In this document: positions 25,369 through 32,778 of the stretch, in pieces
Numbering within the stretch: position 1 is the first letter of the stretch
Layout: every line of letters starts with the position of its first letter
NCBI RefSeq assembly: GCF_009177095.1
Contig: NZ_AP021861.1
Span: 5,624,501 to 5,688,500 of the forward strand
Direction of reading: 5' to 3'
Length of the DNA: 64,000 nt
Origin: Lacipirellula parvula
GTDB lineage: Bacteria; Planctomycetota; Planctomycetia; Pirellulales; Lacipirellulaceae
The notes under the pieces: model-generated
The model's input: only the letters and a program-made list of their open reading frames with translations
What the model was told of the DNA's origin: nothing
The model's database searches: none
Program-made: the position numbers and the translations under genes

Positions 25369-25422
25369 GCGCGGATTATAGCGGAGAGGGCAATCCGCGG
25401 CCTATAGGACATCCGCCCGCCA

Positions 25423-25451
25423 GTAGCCGCGGGTCAACGACCCGCCGGAGC
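25423..25451. repeat. Family A palindrome
   Basis: GTAGCCGCGGGTCAACGACC followed by CGCCGGAGC; an exact copy, opposite in orientation to 25635-25663. Confidence 0.8.
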
Positions 25452-25519
25452 AGTGATCGAAACCGCCACGCCCCCACGCGATTCATCCCAGCACCGAACG
25501 CCAACGGCGTTCCATCATC

Positions 25520-25594
25520 CAGCCCGGGGTTGATTGCAGCAGCAATCTACCCCGGGTCGCCCCAACGATTTCGGCCCTCAACCCTGAAGGGGTT
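25520..25594. repeat. Two short hairpins between family A copies
   Basis: First stem: CCCGGGGTTGATTGC with GCAATCTACCCCGGG (25520-25559). Second: AACCCTGAAGGGGTT (25580-25594). With the flanking family A copies they make another concentric cluster. The rest of 25353-25659 shows no gene. Confidence 0.65.
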
Positions 25595-25634
25595 GCATCC
25601 GAGGCGATCGAAAATGTGCGACTACCAATAAGCC

Positions 25635-25663
25635 GCTCCGGCGGGTCGTTGACCCGCGGCTAC
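25635..25663. repeat. Family A palindrome
   Basis: An exact inverted copy of 25423-25451. It overlaps the last codons of the AhpD-like gene. Confidence 0.8.
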
Positions 25664-26109
25664 TCCGCCCGTTTCGGCGGCCCCTGCCGAAAGCTAATCG
25701 CCAGCCGATTCCACGCATTCATCGCCCCAATAATCAGCGTCAGGTCCACGACGTCCTTCTCTTCGAAGTGCCGCCGCACTTCCGCGAACGCCTCATCAGG
25801 CACGCCCGTCTGCGACACCAGCGTCACCGACTCGGCCCACGCCAGCGCCGCCCGCTCGCGATCGTCGTACAGGTCGGTCTCGCGCCACACCGGCAAACAG
25901 TCGAGCCGCTGCTGCACCTCCCCCGCCGCTCGCGCTTCGCGCGAGTGCATGTCGACGCAGTACGCGCAGCCATTGATCTGCGAAGTCCGCAGTTCCACCA
26001 GCGCCCGCAGCCGCGGCGAGATCGCCGTCGATTGGATATAAGGCCGCGTCGCCGCCAGGGCTTTTACCGCCTCGGGCGCTACGCGGGCGTAATCAAGTCG
26101 CTTCGACAT
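25660..26109 (-). CDS. AhpD-like alkylhydroperoxidase / carboxymuconolactone decarboxylase family
   Basis: This 149-aa protein has the redox motif NGCAYCVDMHS (CxxC followed by xxxH) in LVELRTSQINGCAYC, as in AhpD-related peroxidases. The helical fold is complete (MNAWNRLAISF at the C-terminus). It probably reduces peroxides with the paired cysteines; the electron donor is unknown. The 3' end runs into a family A palindrome at 25635-25663, so the final residues (about PPKRAE) may have been shaped by repeat insertion. Confidence 0.87.
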   Translation of the reverse strand: MSKRLDYARVAPEAVKALAATRPYIQSTAISPRLRALVELRTSQINGCAYCVDMHSREARAAGEVQQRLDCLPVWRETDLYDDRERAALAWAESVTLVSQTGVPDEAFAEVRRHFEEKDVVDLTLIIGAMNAWNRLAISFRQGPPKRAE

Positions 26110-26464
26110 CTCGCCGTCTCCCGCTAAAAATCCACTTCCTTGGCGGCAAATCGCACTTGCCGCTCCGTTGCCGATTTGTAAGGCAATTCAAAATTTTTTT
26201 TGGCCCGAACCGCAGCTACCCGCAACCCGCTCGCGGCGAGCCGCAACGCCGCAGCCGCCGCGACATCGACGACATAAAGCATCGTCAATCATCGAGTTAC
26301 GCATCGCCGCCGGCATAATCGTTACGCCCAATCCGCGCGTTTCACAACTCGAACGTGGAGAGCCACGTTGACCGCACCACTTGAACCGCCCCGCCGTACG
26401 ACTAGTTTAACCTATTCGGGTCACCACTAGATGCACACCTTTTGATGATGAGTTGAGTAGTCTA
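26110..26464. other. Intergenic between divergent genes, no gene seen
   Basis: This spacer should hold promoters for the AhpD-like gene (minus) and the PEP-CTERM gene (plus). TTGAAC at 26381 is a possible -35 element, but no good -10 is at the right distance. No RNA or repeat was recognised. Confidence 0.35.
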
Positions 26465-27538
26465 ATGAAGAAAACGAGTCTGATTCCCTCCCTCCTGCGG
26501 GCCCGCTCGGCCGCCCGCGCCGGCGCTGCCGGCCTCCTCGCCTTGGCCCTTAGCGTCTCCTCCGCGAGCGCTAGCCTGCTCGGCACGGCCGGCCAATACG
26601 GCGAATTCATCCTCGGCAACTCGACCCGTTCGAACGTCGACGCCCAGGGCAAAGTCGCCGTCGGCGGCATCGCCAACTTCAACAACTTCACGGTCGCCAG
26701 CCAACAAGCCACGAACACGACGAACCTCGTCGTCGGCGGCACGTTGAGCGCCAATTCCGCCTCGGTGAAGGGTCACATCGTCACCGGCGGCAACGCCACC
26801 TACACGACCCCCACGGTCAACGGGAACTTCAGTTCGAACGGCAGCCTCACGTTCGGCAGCGGCGGCACGGTCAACGGCAACGTCCGCTACGGCACCACGT
26901 TCAACCAGAACGGCGCCACGATCAGCGGCACGATCACCGGCCCCGTCGCCACGCCCGTTCCGGTTGATTTCGCCGCCGAAGGCGCCTACCTGACGGCCCT
27001 CTCGGCCGCTCAAGTGAACCCGGCCGACCCGACGCCGACCTTCCAATTCAGCCAGATGTTCATCAACGCCGGCGCTGGCGCCAACTACTACAACCTCACC
27101 GGCGCCCAGATCGCCGGCTCCCCGGGCGGCTTCAACATTACCGCCCCGGCCGGCGCCACGGTCATCCTGAACGTCTCCGGCTCGGGCTTCACGATCCCCA
27201 ACACCGGCTTCAACCTGAGCGGCGGCATCACCGTCGCCAACCTGCTCTGGAACTTTTACGACGCCACGTCGTTCACGATCCAAGGCAGCGCCGCCGGCAC
27301 GTTCTTGGCCCCGAAGGCTGCGATTTCGACCTCGTTCGGCGGCTTCAACGGCAACCTGATTGCCGCCTCGCTGACCGGCAGCATCGAGACCCACACGCTG
27401 AACGGCGGCGGCGGCGTGCCGACGTTCTTCGACGGTCCGCTCCGCCCGATCCCGGTCCCGGAACCCGCCACCGCCGGCCTGCTGAGCATCGCCGCAGTTG
27501 CCGGCGTCGCGCTCCTGCGTCGCCGCCGCACTGCCTAA
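26465..27538 (+). CDS. Choice-of-anchor A family protein with PEP-CTERM signal
   Basis: This 357-aa exported protein has a signal peptide (about residues 15-37, AGLLALALSVSSASA), then a low-complexity Gly/Asn/Thr-rich beta domain of the choice-of-anchor A type (GEFILGNSTRSNVDAQGKVA near the N-terminus, TFLAPKAAISTSFGGFNGNL near the end). The C-terminus is a classic PEP-CTERM tail: PVPEPATAGLL, a hydrophobic helix and RRRRTA. Exosortase would cut and anchor or release it. ATG 26465 is chosen over TTG 26453. A terminator follows. Confidence 0.9.
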   Translation: MKKTSLIPSLLRARSAARAGAAGLLALALSVSSASASLLGTAGQYGEFILGNSTRSNVDAQGKVAVGGIANFNNFTVASQQATNTTNLVVGGTLSANSASVKGHIVTGGNATYTTPTVNGNFSSNGSLTFGSGGTVNGNVRYGTTFNQNGATISGTITGPVATPVPVDFAAEGAYLTALSAAQVNPADPTPTFQFSQMFINAGAGANYYNLTGAQIAGSPGGFNITAPAGATVILNVSGSGFTIPNTGFNLSGGITVANLLWNFYDATSFTIQGSAAGTFLAPKAAISTSFGGFNGNLIAASLTGSIETHTLNGGGGVPTFFDGPLRPIPVPEPATAGLLSIAAVAGVALLRRRRTA

Positions 27539-27589
27539 GGGCAGGCATCATCGCGAAGCGGTGAACGCCGAAGTTCACGCGAATTCCCC

Positions 27590-27625
27590 GGGCGAGGTCG
27601 TCCCAACGACCTCGCCCATTTTCTT
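27590..27625 (+). terminator. Intrinsic terminator after PEP-CTERM gene
   Basis: An 11-bp stem GGGCGAGGTCG / CGACCTCGCCC with a 6-nt loop is followed by ATTTTCTT. Confidence 0.85.
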
Positions 27626-27653
27626 GCGCTCAGACAACACTCCTCCCCACTTC

Positions 27654-27679
27654 GGACTGGTCGCTTAAGCGACCAGTCC
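27654..27679. repeat. Perfect 26-nt palindrome
   Basis: The 13-nt arm GGACTGGTCGCTT is followed directly by its complement. It has no T tract, so it may be a protein-binding site or a repeat rather than a terminator. Confidence 0.7.
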
Positions 27680-27920
27680 AATGCGGCCCCCACCAACCAA
27701 CGCCCCGCCCTTCGCGCAAAATTGCAAATTTTTGTGTCGAAACTAGGCCACCCGATTTGCTAGGCTCCAAGTTGCCTCTCACTGCAGAACAGACGGTACT
27801 AGGCCAGATCGCCGCGCAATCGGGCGACACGACCGCCCGCTCGCCCCTCCGCTCTTTGACAATCAACTCCGCCGCACCGCCCGTCGATGCAACCTGGCCG
27901 GGTAGCCCCGCACATGTCGC

Positions 27921-27961
27921 GTCGCCCCTGATGTCGCCTCCAATGCGACATCAGGGGCGAC
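27921..27961. repeat. Hairpin with 17-bp perfect stem
   Basis: The arm GTCGCCCCTGATGTCGC and its exact complement enclose CTCCAAT, followed by ACAAAAA. It shares GTCGCCCCT with the cluster at 48150-48320. The flanks 27680-27920 and 27962-28235 show no gene apart from a family F arm at 28091-28119. Confidence 0.75.
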
Positions 27962-28090
27962 ACAAAAAGGCGTAACACGATCTAAGGCAACCACTTAGAC
28001 GCCGTTCCTTAGTGTCGCCTAAAATCGCACTTTGCTCTTCGACCCCACGCGACACGACACCAAAACTGCCAAAGCCGCCCCACTCCCCGC

Positions 28091-28119
28091 CACTGACCAC
28101 TGACAACGGACAACTGACC
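28091..28119. repeat. Family F single arm
   Basis: CACTGACCACTGACAACGGA continues CAACTGACC; there is no facing arm. Confidence 0.6.
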
Positions 28120-28235
28120 ACCCACGCCATTGACCACCCGCCCAGCCCCCTGTACCTTGAGCGATTCGACTTACTTTCCTGGCCCCTCGCGGGGCAACTG
28201 GATCCTTACTGGCTCCCCTTAGCGGAGCACCTGCC

Positions 28236-28415
28236 ATGGCCGTCCCCAAGCGCAAACACTCCAATTCCCGCACCGGCAAGCGTCGCTCGCACCACGGTCT
28301 GAAGCCGAAGCAGCTTCAATCGTGCCCCAAGTGCGCCACGCCGCAGCCGAGTCACGTCGTCTGCCCGAACTGTGGCCACTACATGGGCCGCACGATGGTC
28401 GAGACTGGGGAGTAA
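28236..28415 (+). CDS. rpmF: 50S ribosomal protein L32
   Basis: This 59-aa protein begins MAVPKRKHSNSRTGKRRSHH and contains the zinc-ribbon cysteines SCPKCATP and VCPNCGHY, both typical of bacterial L32. GGAG lies 8 nt before ATG 28236. L32 binds 23S rRNA near the peptidyl-transferase region. Its place just before fabD follows the widespread rpmF-fab linkage, although plsX and fabH, often between them, are absent here. The upstream yceD/DUF177 gene is also missing. Confidence 0.95.
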   Translation: MAVPKRKHSNSRTGKRRSHHGLKPKQLQSCPKCATPQPSHVVCPNCGHYMGRTMVETGE

Positions 28416-28427
28416 GGGAAGCTAGCC

Positions 28428-28506
28428 GGCTTCGGACTTCAGGCAGCAGGCAATTAAGAATCGAGCCTTTCGCTTCTGAAGCCTGCGGCCCGCTGCCTGT
28501 AGCCTC
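28428..28506. repeat. Intergenic hairpin between rpmF and fabD
   Basis: The arms around CTTCAGGCAGCAGGC and GCCCGCTGCCTGTAGCC are partly complementary. The element fills the 91-nt gap up to the fabD start codon, which leaves fabD without a clear Shine-Dalgarno. Confidence 0.45.
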
Positions 28507-29415
28507 ATGAAAACTGCTTTTCTCTTTCCCGGACAGGGCGCCCAAACCGTCGGCATGGGCGCGGAGCTCGCCGCCACGCTTCCGGCTGCTCGCGAGCTGT
28601 TCGATCGCTCCGCCGCGATCCTCGGTTACGACCTGCTCAAGCTCTGCGCCGAAGGCCCAGCCGAGCAGCTCAACGCCACCGAGTTCAGCCAGCCAGCCCT
28701 CTTCGCTTGCAGCCTCGCAGCGCTCGAGAAGTTCCGCGCTGAGCAGCCGCAGATCGTCGACGAGTGCGCCGCCACCGCCGGCCTGAGCCTCGGCGAGTAC
28801 ACCGCCCTGGTCTTCGCCGGCGCCATGGACTTCGAGACCGGCCTCCGCCTCGTGCAAGAGCGCGGCCGTGCAATGCAAGCCGCCGCCGACCTCACGCCGA
28901 GCGGCATGGTCAGCATCCTCGGCATGGAACGCGACCGCATCGAAGAGCTTTGCAACGAAGCCCGCAATGGCGACGTCCTGCAAGTGGCCAACCTGCTCTG
29001 CCCCGGCAACATCGTCGTCTCCGGCGGTCGCGAGGCGTGCAGCCGCGTCGCTCAGCTGGCTGAAGCCGCCGGCGCCATGAAGGTGATCCCGCTCACCGTG
29101 GCCGGCGCCTTCCACACGCCGCTCATGCAGCCCGCCTACGATCGCCTCGCGAAGGCCGTCGCCGAGGCCGAGATCAAATCACCCCGCATCCCGGTGATTT
29201 CGAACGTCGACGCCGAGGCCCACAGCGACCCCGCCGAGATCCGCCAGCTGCTCGTCAAGCAGCTCGTGAGCCCCGTGCAGTGGGAACAATCAATGCGGAA
29301 CCTGCTCGGCCCGCACGGCGTCGAACGAGCCTACGAAATCGGCCCCGGCCGCGTGCTGACCGGCCTGATGAAACGAATCGAACGCAAGTTCCCCTGCGAG
29401 AACGTTGCGGCTTAG
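28507..29415 (+). CDS. fabD: ACP S-malonyltransferase
   Basis: FabD moves malonyl from CoA to acyl carrier protein for fatty acid synthesis. The 302-aa protein has FPGQGAQTVGMG near the N-terminus, the nucleophile elbow GLSLGEYTAL (Ser), the Arg-containing VQERGRAMQ and the His in VAGAFHTPLM. Length is normal. It heads the fabD-fabG-acpP-fabF run. A nested repeat separates it from fabG, so cotranscription is uncertain. Confidence 0.95.
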   Translation: MKTAFLFPGQGAQTVGMGAELAATLPAARELFDRSAAILGYDLLKLCAEGPAEQLNATEFSQPALFACSLAALEKFRAEQPQIVDECAATAGLSLGEYTALVFAGAMDFETGLRLVQERGRAMQAAADLTPSGMVSILGMERDRIEELCNEARNGDVLQVANLLCPGNIVVSGGREACSRVAQLAEAAGAMKVIPLTVAGAFHTPLMQPAYDRLAKAVAEAEIKSPRIPVISNVDAEAHSDPAEIRQLLVKQLVSPVQWEQSMRNLLGPHGVERAYEIGPGRVLTGLMKRIERKFPCENVAA

Positions 29416-29427
29416 CAAAGAAGAAAT

Positions 29428-29648
29428 GCAACCGCCAAGGACGCCAAGAGCGCCAAGGCGGAATGCGAGAGATCATTACCACAACGACACGACGGACACG
29501 ACGAAAGCCAAAAAGACGAGCGACTGGCAGTTATCGCATTTCATTCGTCATTCGGATTTCGTCATTCGTCATTAACTGAATTCCGTCGTGCTCGTCGTGC
29601 CGTCGTGGTTCAATTACCCCTTGGCGTCCTTGGCGTCCTTGGCGGTTA
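29428..29648. repeat. Three-level concentric inverted repeat
   Basis: The outer arms are family D (AACCGCCAAGGACGCCAAGA at 29430 and its complement ending 29647). The middle arms are ACCACAACGACACGACGGAC (29476 onward) and TCGTGCCGTCGTGGT (about 29596-29610). The centre holds a family G arm (TTCGTCATTCGGATTTCGTC, 29535-29575). It lies between fabD and fabG. Confidence 0.8.
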
Positions 29649-29682
29649 AGCAAAAGAACTTCCAAACAAACAGGCAAACGCC

Positions 29683-30450
29683 ATGGCAGACGTGAACCGT
29701 CGCATTCAAGTTGACCTCTCCGGCCAAGTCGCCCTCGTCACCGGCGCTTCGCGCGGCATCGGCAAGGCGATCGCCATCGCCCTCGGCAAGGCTGGCGCCA
29801 CCGTCGCGTGCCTCGCCCGCAACGAAGAGAAGCTCAAGGAGACCGCCGCCGAGATCACCGCGGCCGGCGGGAAGGCCTCGATCCACTCGTGCGACGTGAC
29901 GAACTCCGACGCCGCTCAGGCCTCGGTCGACGCCGTCGTCGAGCAGCATGGCCGCCTCGACATCGTCGTGAACAACGCCGGCATCACCAAAGACACGCTC
30001 CTGCCGATCATGAGCGACGACGACTGGGATCAGGTGATCGCCGCCAACCTGCGGTCGGTCTTCCTGTTCAGCCGCGCCGCCGCCAAGGTGATGATGCGGC
30101 AGCGTTCGGGCCGGATCATCAACATGTCGAGCGTCTCGGGTCTCGTCGGCAACCCAGGCCAGTCGAACTACTCGGCGTCCAAGGCGGGCATCATCGGGTT
30201 CACGCAAACCGTGGCCCGCGAACTCGCCAAGCGGAAGATCACCGTCAACGCGATTTGCCCCGGTTTCATCGCCACCGACATGGCCGAGGCCCTTGGCCCG
30301 GCGATCATCGACGAGGTGAAGAAGCGGATCCCGGCCCAGCGGATCGGCGAGGCCGACGAGGTGGCCGATGCGGTCCTGTACCTGTCGAGCGACTCGGCCA
30401 GCTACATCACTGGCCAGGTGATCACGGTCGACGGCGGGATGACCGCGTAG
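29683..30450 (+). CDS. fabG: 3-oxoacyl-[ACP] reductase
   Basis: FabG is the NADPH-dependent short-chain dehydrogenase that reduces 3-oxoacyl-ACP. The 255-aa protein has the cofactor motif TGASRGIGKAIA, NNAGITKD, the catalytic Ser in NMSSVSG, and Tyr/Lys in NYSASKAG. The C-terminal GQVITVDGGMTA is typical. It starts at ATG 29683. It sits between fabD and acpP, which supports FabG rather than another SDR. Confidence 0.95.
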   Translation: MADVNRRIQVDLSGQVALVTGASRGIGKAIAIALGKAGATVACLARNEEKLKETAAEITAAGGKASIHSCDVTNSDAAQASVDAVVEQHGRLDIVVNNAGITKDTLLPIMSDDDWDQVIAANLRSVFLFSRAAAKVMMRQRSGRIINMSSVSGLVGNPGQSNYSASKAGIIGFTQTVARELAKRKITVNAICPGFIATDMAEALGPAIIDEVKKRIPAQRIGEADEVADAVLYLSSDSASYITGQVITVDGGMTA

Positions 30451-30528
30451 AGGCCCTGTTTGCGGCAGTTTGCGTCGTTTCCGCAGACCGGGGGCGACCT
30501 GGACAGCCCCCCGACGAGACGTTATATC

Positions 30529-30558
30529 TTGACCTCCTTCGCAAGCCCCCTCTATCTT
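30529..30558 (+). promoter_or_regulatory. Possible acpP promoter
   Basis: TTGACC (30529-30534), an 18-nt spacer and TATCTT (30553-30558) resemble sigma-70 elements. A hairpin (GCAAGCCC / GGGCTTGC, 30540-30570) overlaps them. Confidence 0.5.
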
Positions 30559-30724
30559 ACAGGGCTTGCAAGGATAGCAGCGGGATGGCCCAGCATGCCG
30601 GCGCCAGCCGGAACAGTGACTACCAAAACGGATTTTGAGGAGCCTCGCGATCGTCTTCTGACGACGCCGTTTCCCCAAATCGAGACATATAGAATCAACT
30701 GGAATTTGTAGGGAGGAACTCAGC

Positions 30725-30964
30725 GTGGCTTCGATCATGGAACGCGTAACGGACATCGTCTCCGAGCAACTCGGCGTCGATAAGGACAAGATCACCGCTG
30801 AAACGTCGTTCGTGAACGACCTGGGCGCCGACTCGCTCGACACCGTCGAACTCGTGATGGAACTCGAGGAAGAGTTCGACATCAACATCCCGGACGACGC
30901 CGCCGAGAAGATCCAAACGGTCGGCCAAGCGGTCGCCTTCATCGAGCAAAACTCGAAGAGCTAG
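30725..30964 (+). CDS. acpP: Acyl carrier protein
   Basis: This 79-aa acidic helical protein has the phosphopantetheine site [12 protein letters not shown] (Ser). ACP carries the growing acyl chain. The GTG start at 30725 is supported by GGGAGGAA 7 nt upstream; ATG 30737 would remove conserved sequence. A separate promoter may lie in the preceding 270-nt gap. It is followed by fabF. Confidence 0.96.
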   Translation: MASIMERVTDIVSEQLGVDKDKITAETSFVNDLGADSLDTVELVMELEEEFDINIPDDAAEKIQTVGQAVAFIEQNSKS

Positions 30965-31135
30965 CTGGCAGCAGGTTCGTGCGGATCGCCGGGGGCAGAC
31001 TGACGTTGGCCCAATGGGTCCGACGCGCCGATAATATCAGCAGCGGTAACGCTGCAGCGACGAGGGCCTGAGCCTCGACTCGGTCGCTGCCTTCGACTGG
31101 ACTCCAGGCTCAGAATCCGTACTCCCTACGAAGCG

Positions 31136-32374
31136 ATGAAACGACGAGTCGTTGTCACAGGCATGGGCGCCGTCACCTCCCTCAGCTGCAAAGTTGAGGA
31201 GCTCTGGCAGCGCATCCTTGAGGGGCAAAGCGGTATCCATACGCTGCAGTGCTTCGACACTGCCGACTACAAAGTGCGCTTCGGCGGCGACGTCCATGAT
31301 TGGACGACCGACGGCTACGTCGATGCGAAGGACGCGAAGCGAGTCGATCGTTTCACGCAGTTCGCGCTCGTCGCTGCCATCGACGCCGTCGCGCAGTCGG
31401 GACTCGACTTCTCGAAGGAAGATCCCTACATGTGCGGAGCCATCATTGGCTCCGGCATCGGCGGGCTCAACGAGATCGAAGAGCAAGAGCGTCGGCTGAT
31501 CCTCAAAGGCCCGGACCGCGTTAGCGCGTTCACCATTCCGAAGCTGATGCTGAACGCCGCGAGCGGTCAGATCTCGATCCGCTTCGGCCTGCGTGGTCCG
31601 AACTACGCGATCGCTACCGCCTGTGCCAGCGCGACCAACGCGATGGGCGACGCCTACAAGGCCATCCAATACGGCGACGCCGACGTCATGGTCACCGGCG
31701 GCGCGGAAGCGGCCATCACGCCCATTGGCGTAAGCGGCTTCTCGAACATGCGGGCCCTCTCGGAACGGAACGACGACCCCGCTCGCGCGAGCCGGCCGTT
31801 CGATTCCGATCGCGATGGGTTCGTCCTTTCCGAGGGCGCGGGCATCCTGGTGTTCGAAGAGCTCGAACACGCGAAGGCCCGCGGCGCGAAGATCTTCGGC
31901 GAAGTCCTCGGCTACGGCGCCAGCGCCGACGCCGGGCACATCACCCAGCCCGATGAAAACGGCACCGGCGCGGCTCGCGCAATGAGCAACGCCCTCCGCG
32001 ATGCGAAGCTCGATCCGACCGCCATCGACTACATCAACGCCCACGGCACCAGCACCCCGCTTGGCGACAAGGCCGAGACGGTCGCCGTGAAGCGCGTCTT
32101 CGAAGATCAAGCCTTCAAGCTCAACGTCTCCAGCACGAAGAGCCAACTTGGCCACCTGCTCGGCGCGAGCGGCGGCGTCGAGTTGATCTTCTCGCTGCTA
32201 GCCCTCCGCGATCAGGTTTGCCCGCCGACGATCAACCTCGAGAATCCCGATCCGGCCTGCGATCTGAACTACACCGCGAAGGTTCCTCAACAGCGCAAAA
32301 TCAGTGCGGTGATGAGCAACAGCTTCGGCTTCGGCGGCCACAACGCCACGATTATCGCCGGGCTTTTGAAGTAG
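31136..32374 (+). CDS. fabF: Beta-ketoacyl-ACP synthase II
   Basis: FabF elongates acyl-ACP with malonyl-ACP. The 412-aa thiolase-fold enzyme has the full Cys-His-His set: TACASATNAMG (Cys), NAHGTSTPLGD (His) and KSQLGHLLGASGG (His). Its start MKRRVVVTGMGAVTSL and end GGHNATIIAGLLK are standard. It closes the fab run. A second, catalytically altered homologue lies at 46800-48113. Confidence 0.96.
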   Translation: MKRRVVVTGMGAVTSLSCKVEELWQRILEGQSGIHTLQCFDTADYKVRFGGDVHDWTTDGYVDAKDAKRVDRFTQFALVAAIDAVAQSGLDFSKEDPYMCGAIIGSGIGGLNEIEEQERRLILKGPDRVSAFTIPKLMLNAASGQISIRFGLRGPNYAIATACASATNAMGDAYKAIQYGDADVMVTGGAEAAITPIGVSGFSNMRALSERNDDPARASRPFDSDRDGFVLSEGAGILVFEELEHAKARGAKIFGEVLGYGASADAGHITQPDENGTGAARAMSNALRDAKLDPTAIDYINAHGTSTPLGDKAETVAVKRVFEDQAFKLNVSSTKSQLGHLLGASGGVELIFSLLALRDQVCPPTINLENPDPACDLNYTAKVPQQRKISAVMSNSFGFGGHNATIIAGLLK

Positions 32375-32506
32375 TTGCGGGAATTCGTAGGTCGGCCCAA
32401 TTCTGGAAGGCGTTCCTCGGAACGGCCTTGCGGCGAATCGATTTGACCTGGTACGAGTGCGACCTAGAGTTGCACAGCTCAAGACGTACCGCAGGTGATC
32501 GATACG

Positions 32507-32734
32507 ATGTCTCTCCCGAATACGAACGTTGGCGCTTTCGACGCCCGGACCCGCTTCTTCGAACTCCTCGAACGGATCGAGGCCGGCGAAGAAGTGACCA
32601 TCATGCGGCACGGCAAGGCCGTCGCCCGCATCGTCCCGCCGACGATCGCCGCCACGCCAAAGCCCCGCAAAGAGCGGGCGAGCAGCGTGCCGATGCCGAA
32701 CCTCTCGCGCTATGCCGAACTGGCTCTGAGCTAA
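32507..32734 (+). CDS. Phd/YefM-family antitoxin, orphan
   Basis: This 75-aa protein has the Phd/YefM N-terminal DNA-binding pattern: AFDARTRFFELLERIEAGEE followed by VTIMRHGKAVARIVP. A Phd protein normally represses its own operon and binds a Doc, YoeB or PIN toxin through its C-terminus. No toxin gene follows: the next gene is convergent and only 44 nt away. It may be an orphan antitoxin or a remnant. ATG 32507 with AGGTGAT upstream is preferred to GTG 32495. Confidence 0.82.
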   Translation: MSLPNTNVGAFDARTRFFELLERIEAGEEVTIMRHGKAVARIVPPTIAATPKPRKERASSVPMPNLSRYAELALS

Positions 32735-32778
32735 GGCGCAGAGTCGCGCGTGCTTCACCGCAGGCGACGCCCGCGGCT

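Noticed and set aside
25375-25380. TATAAT directly upstream of ispF on the minus strand as its -10 element
   Set aside because: It lies in a small inverted repeat (GCGGATT / AATCCGC) and no -35 element is present at 16-18 nt, so it was not called as a promoter.
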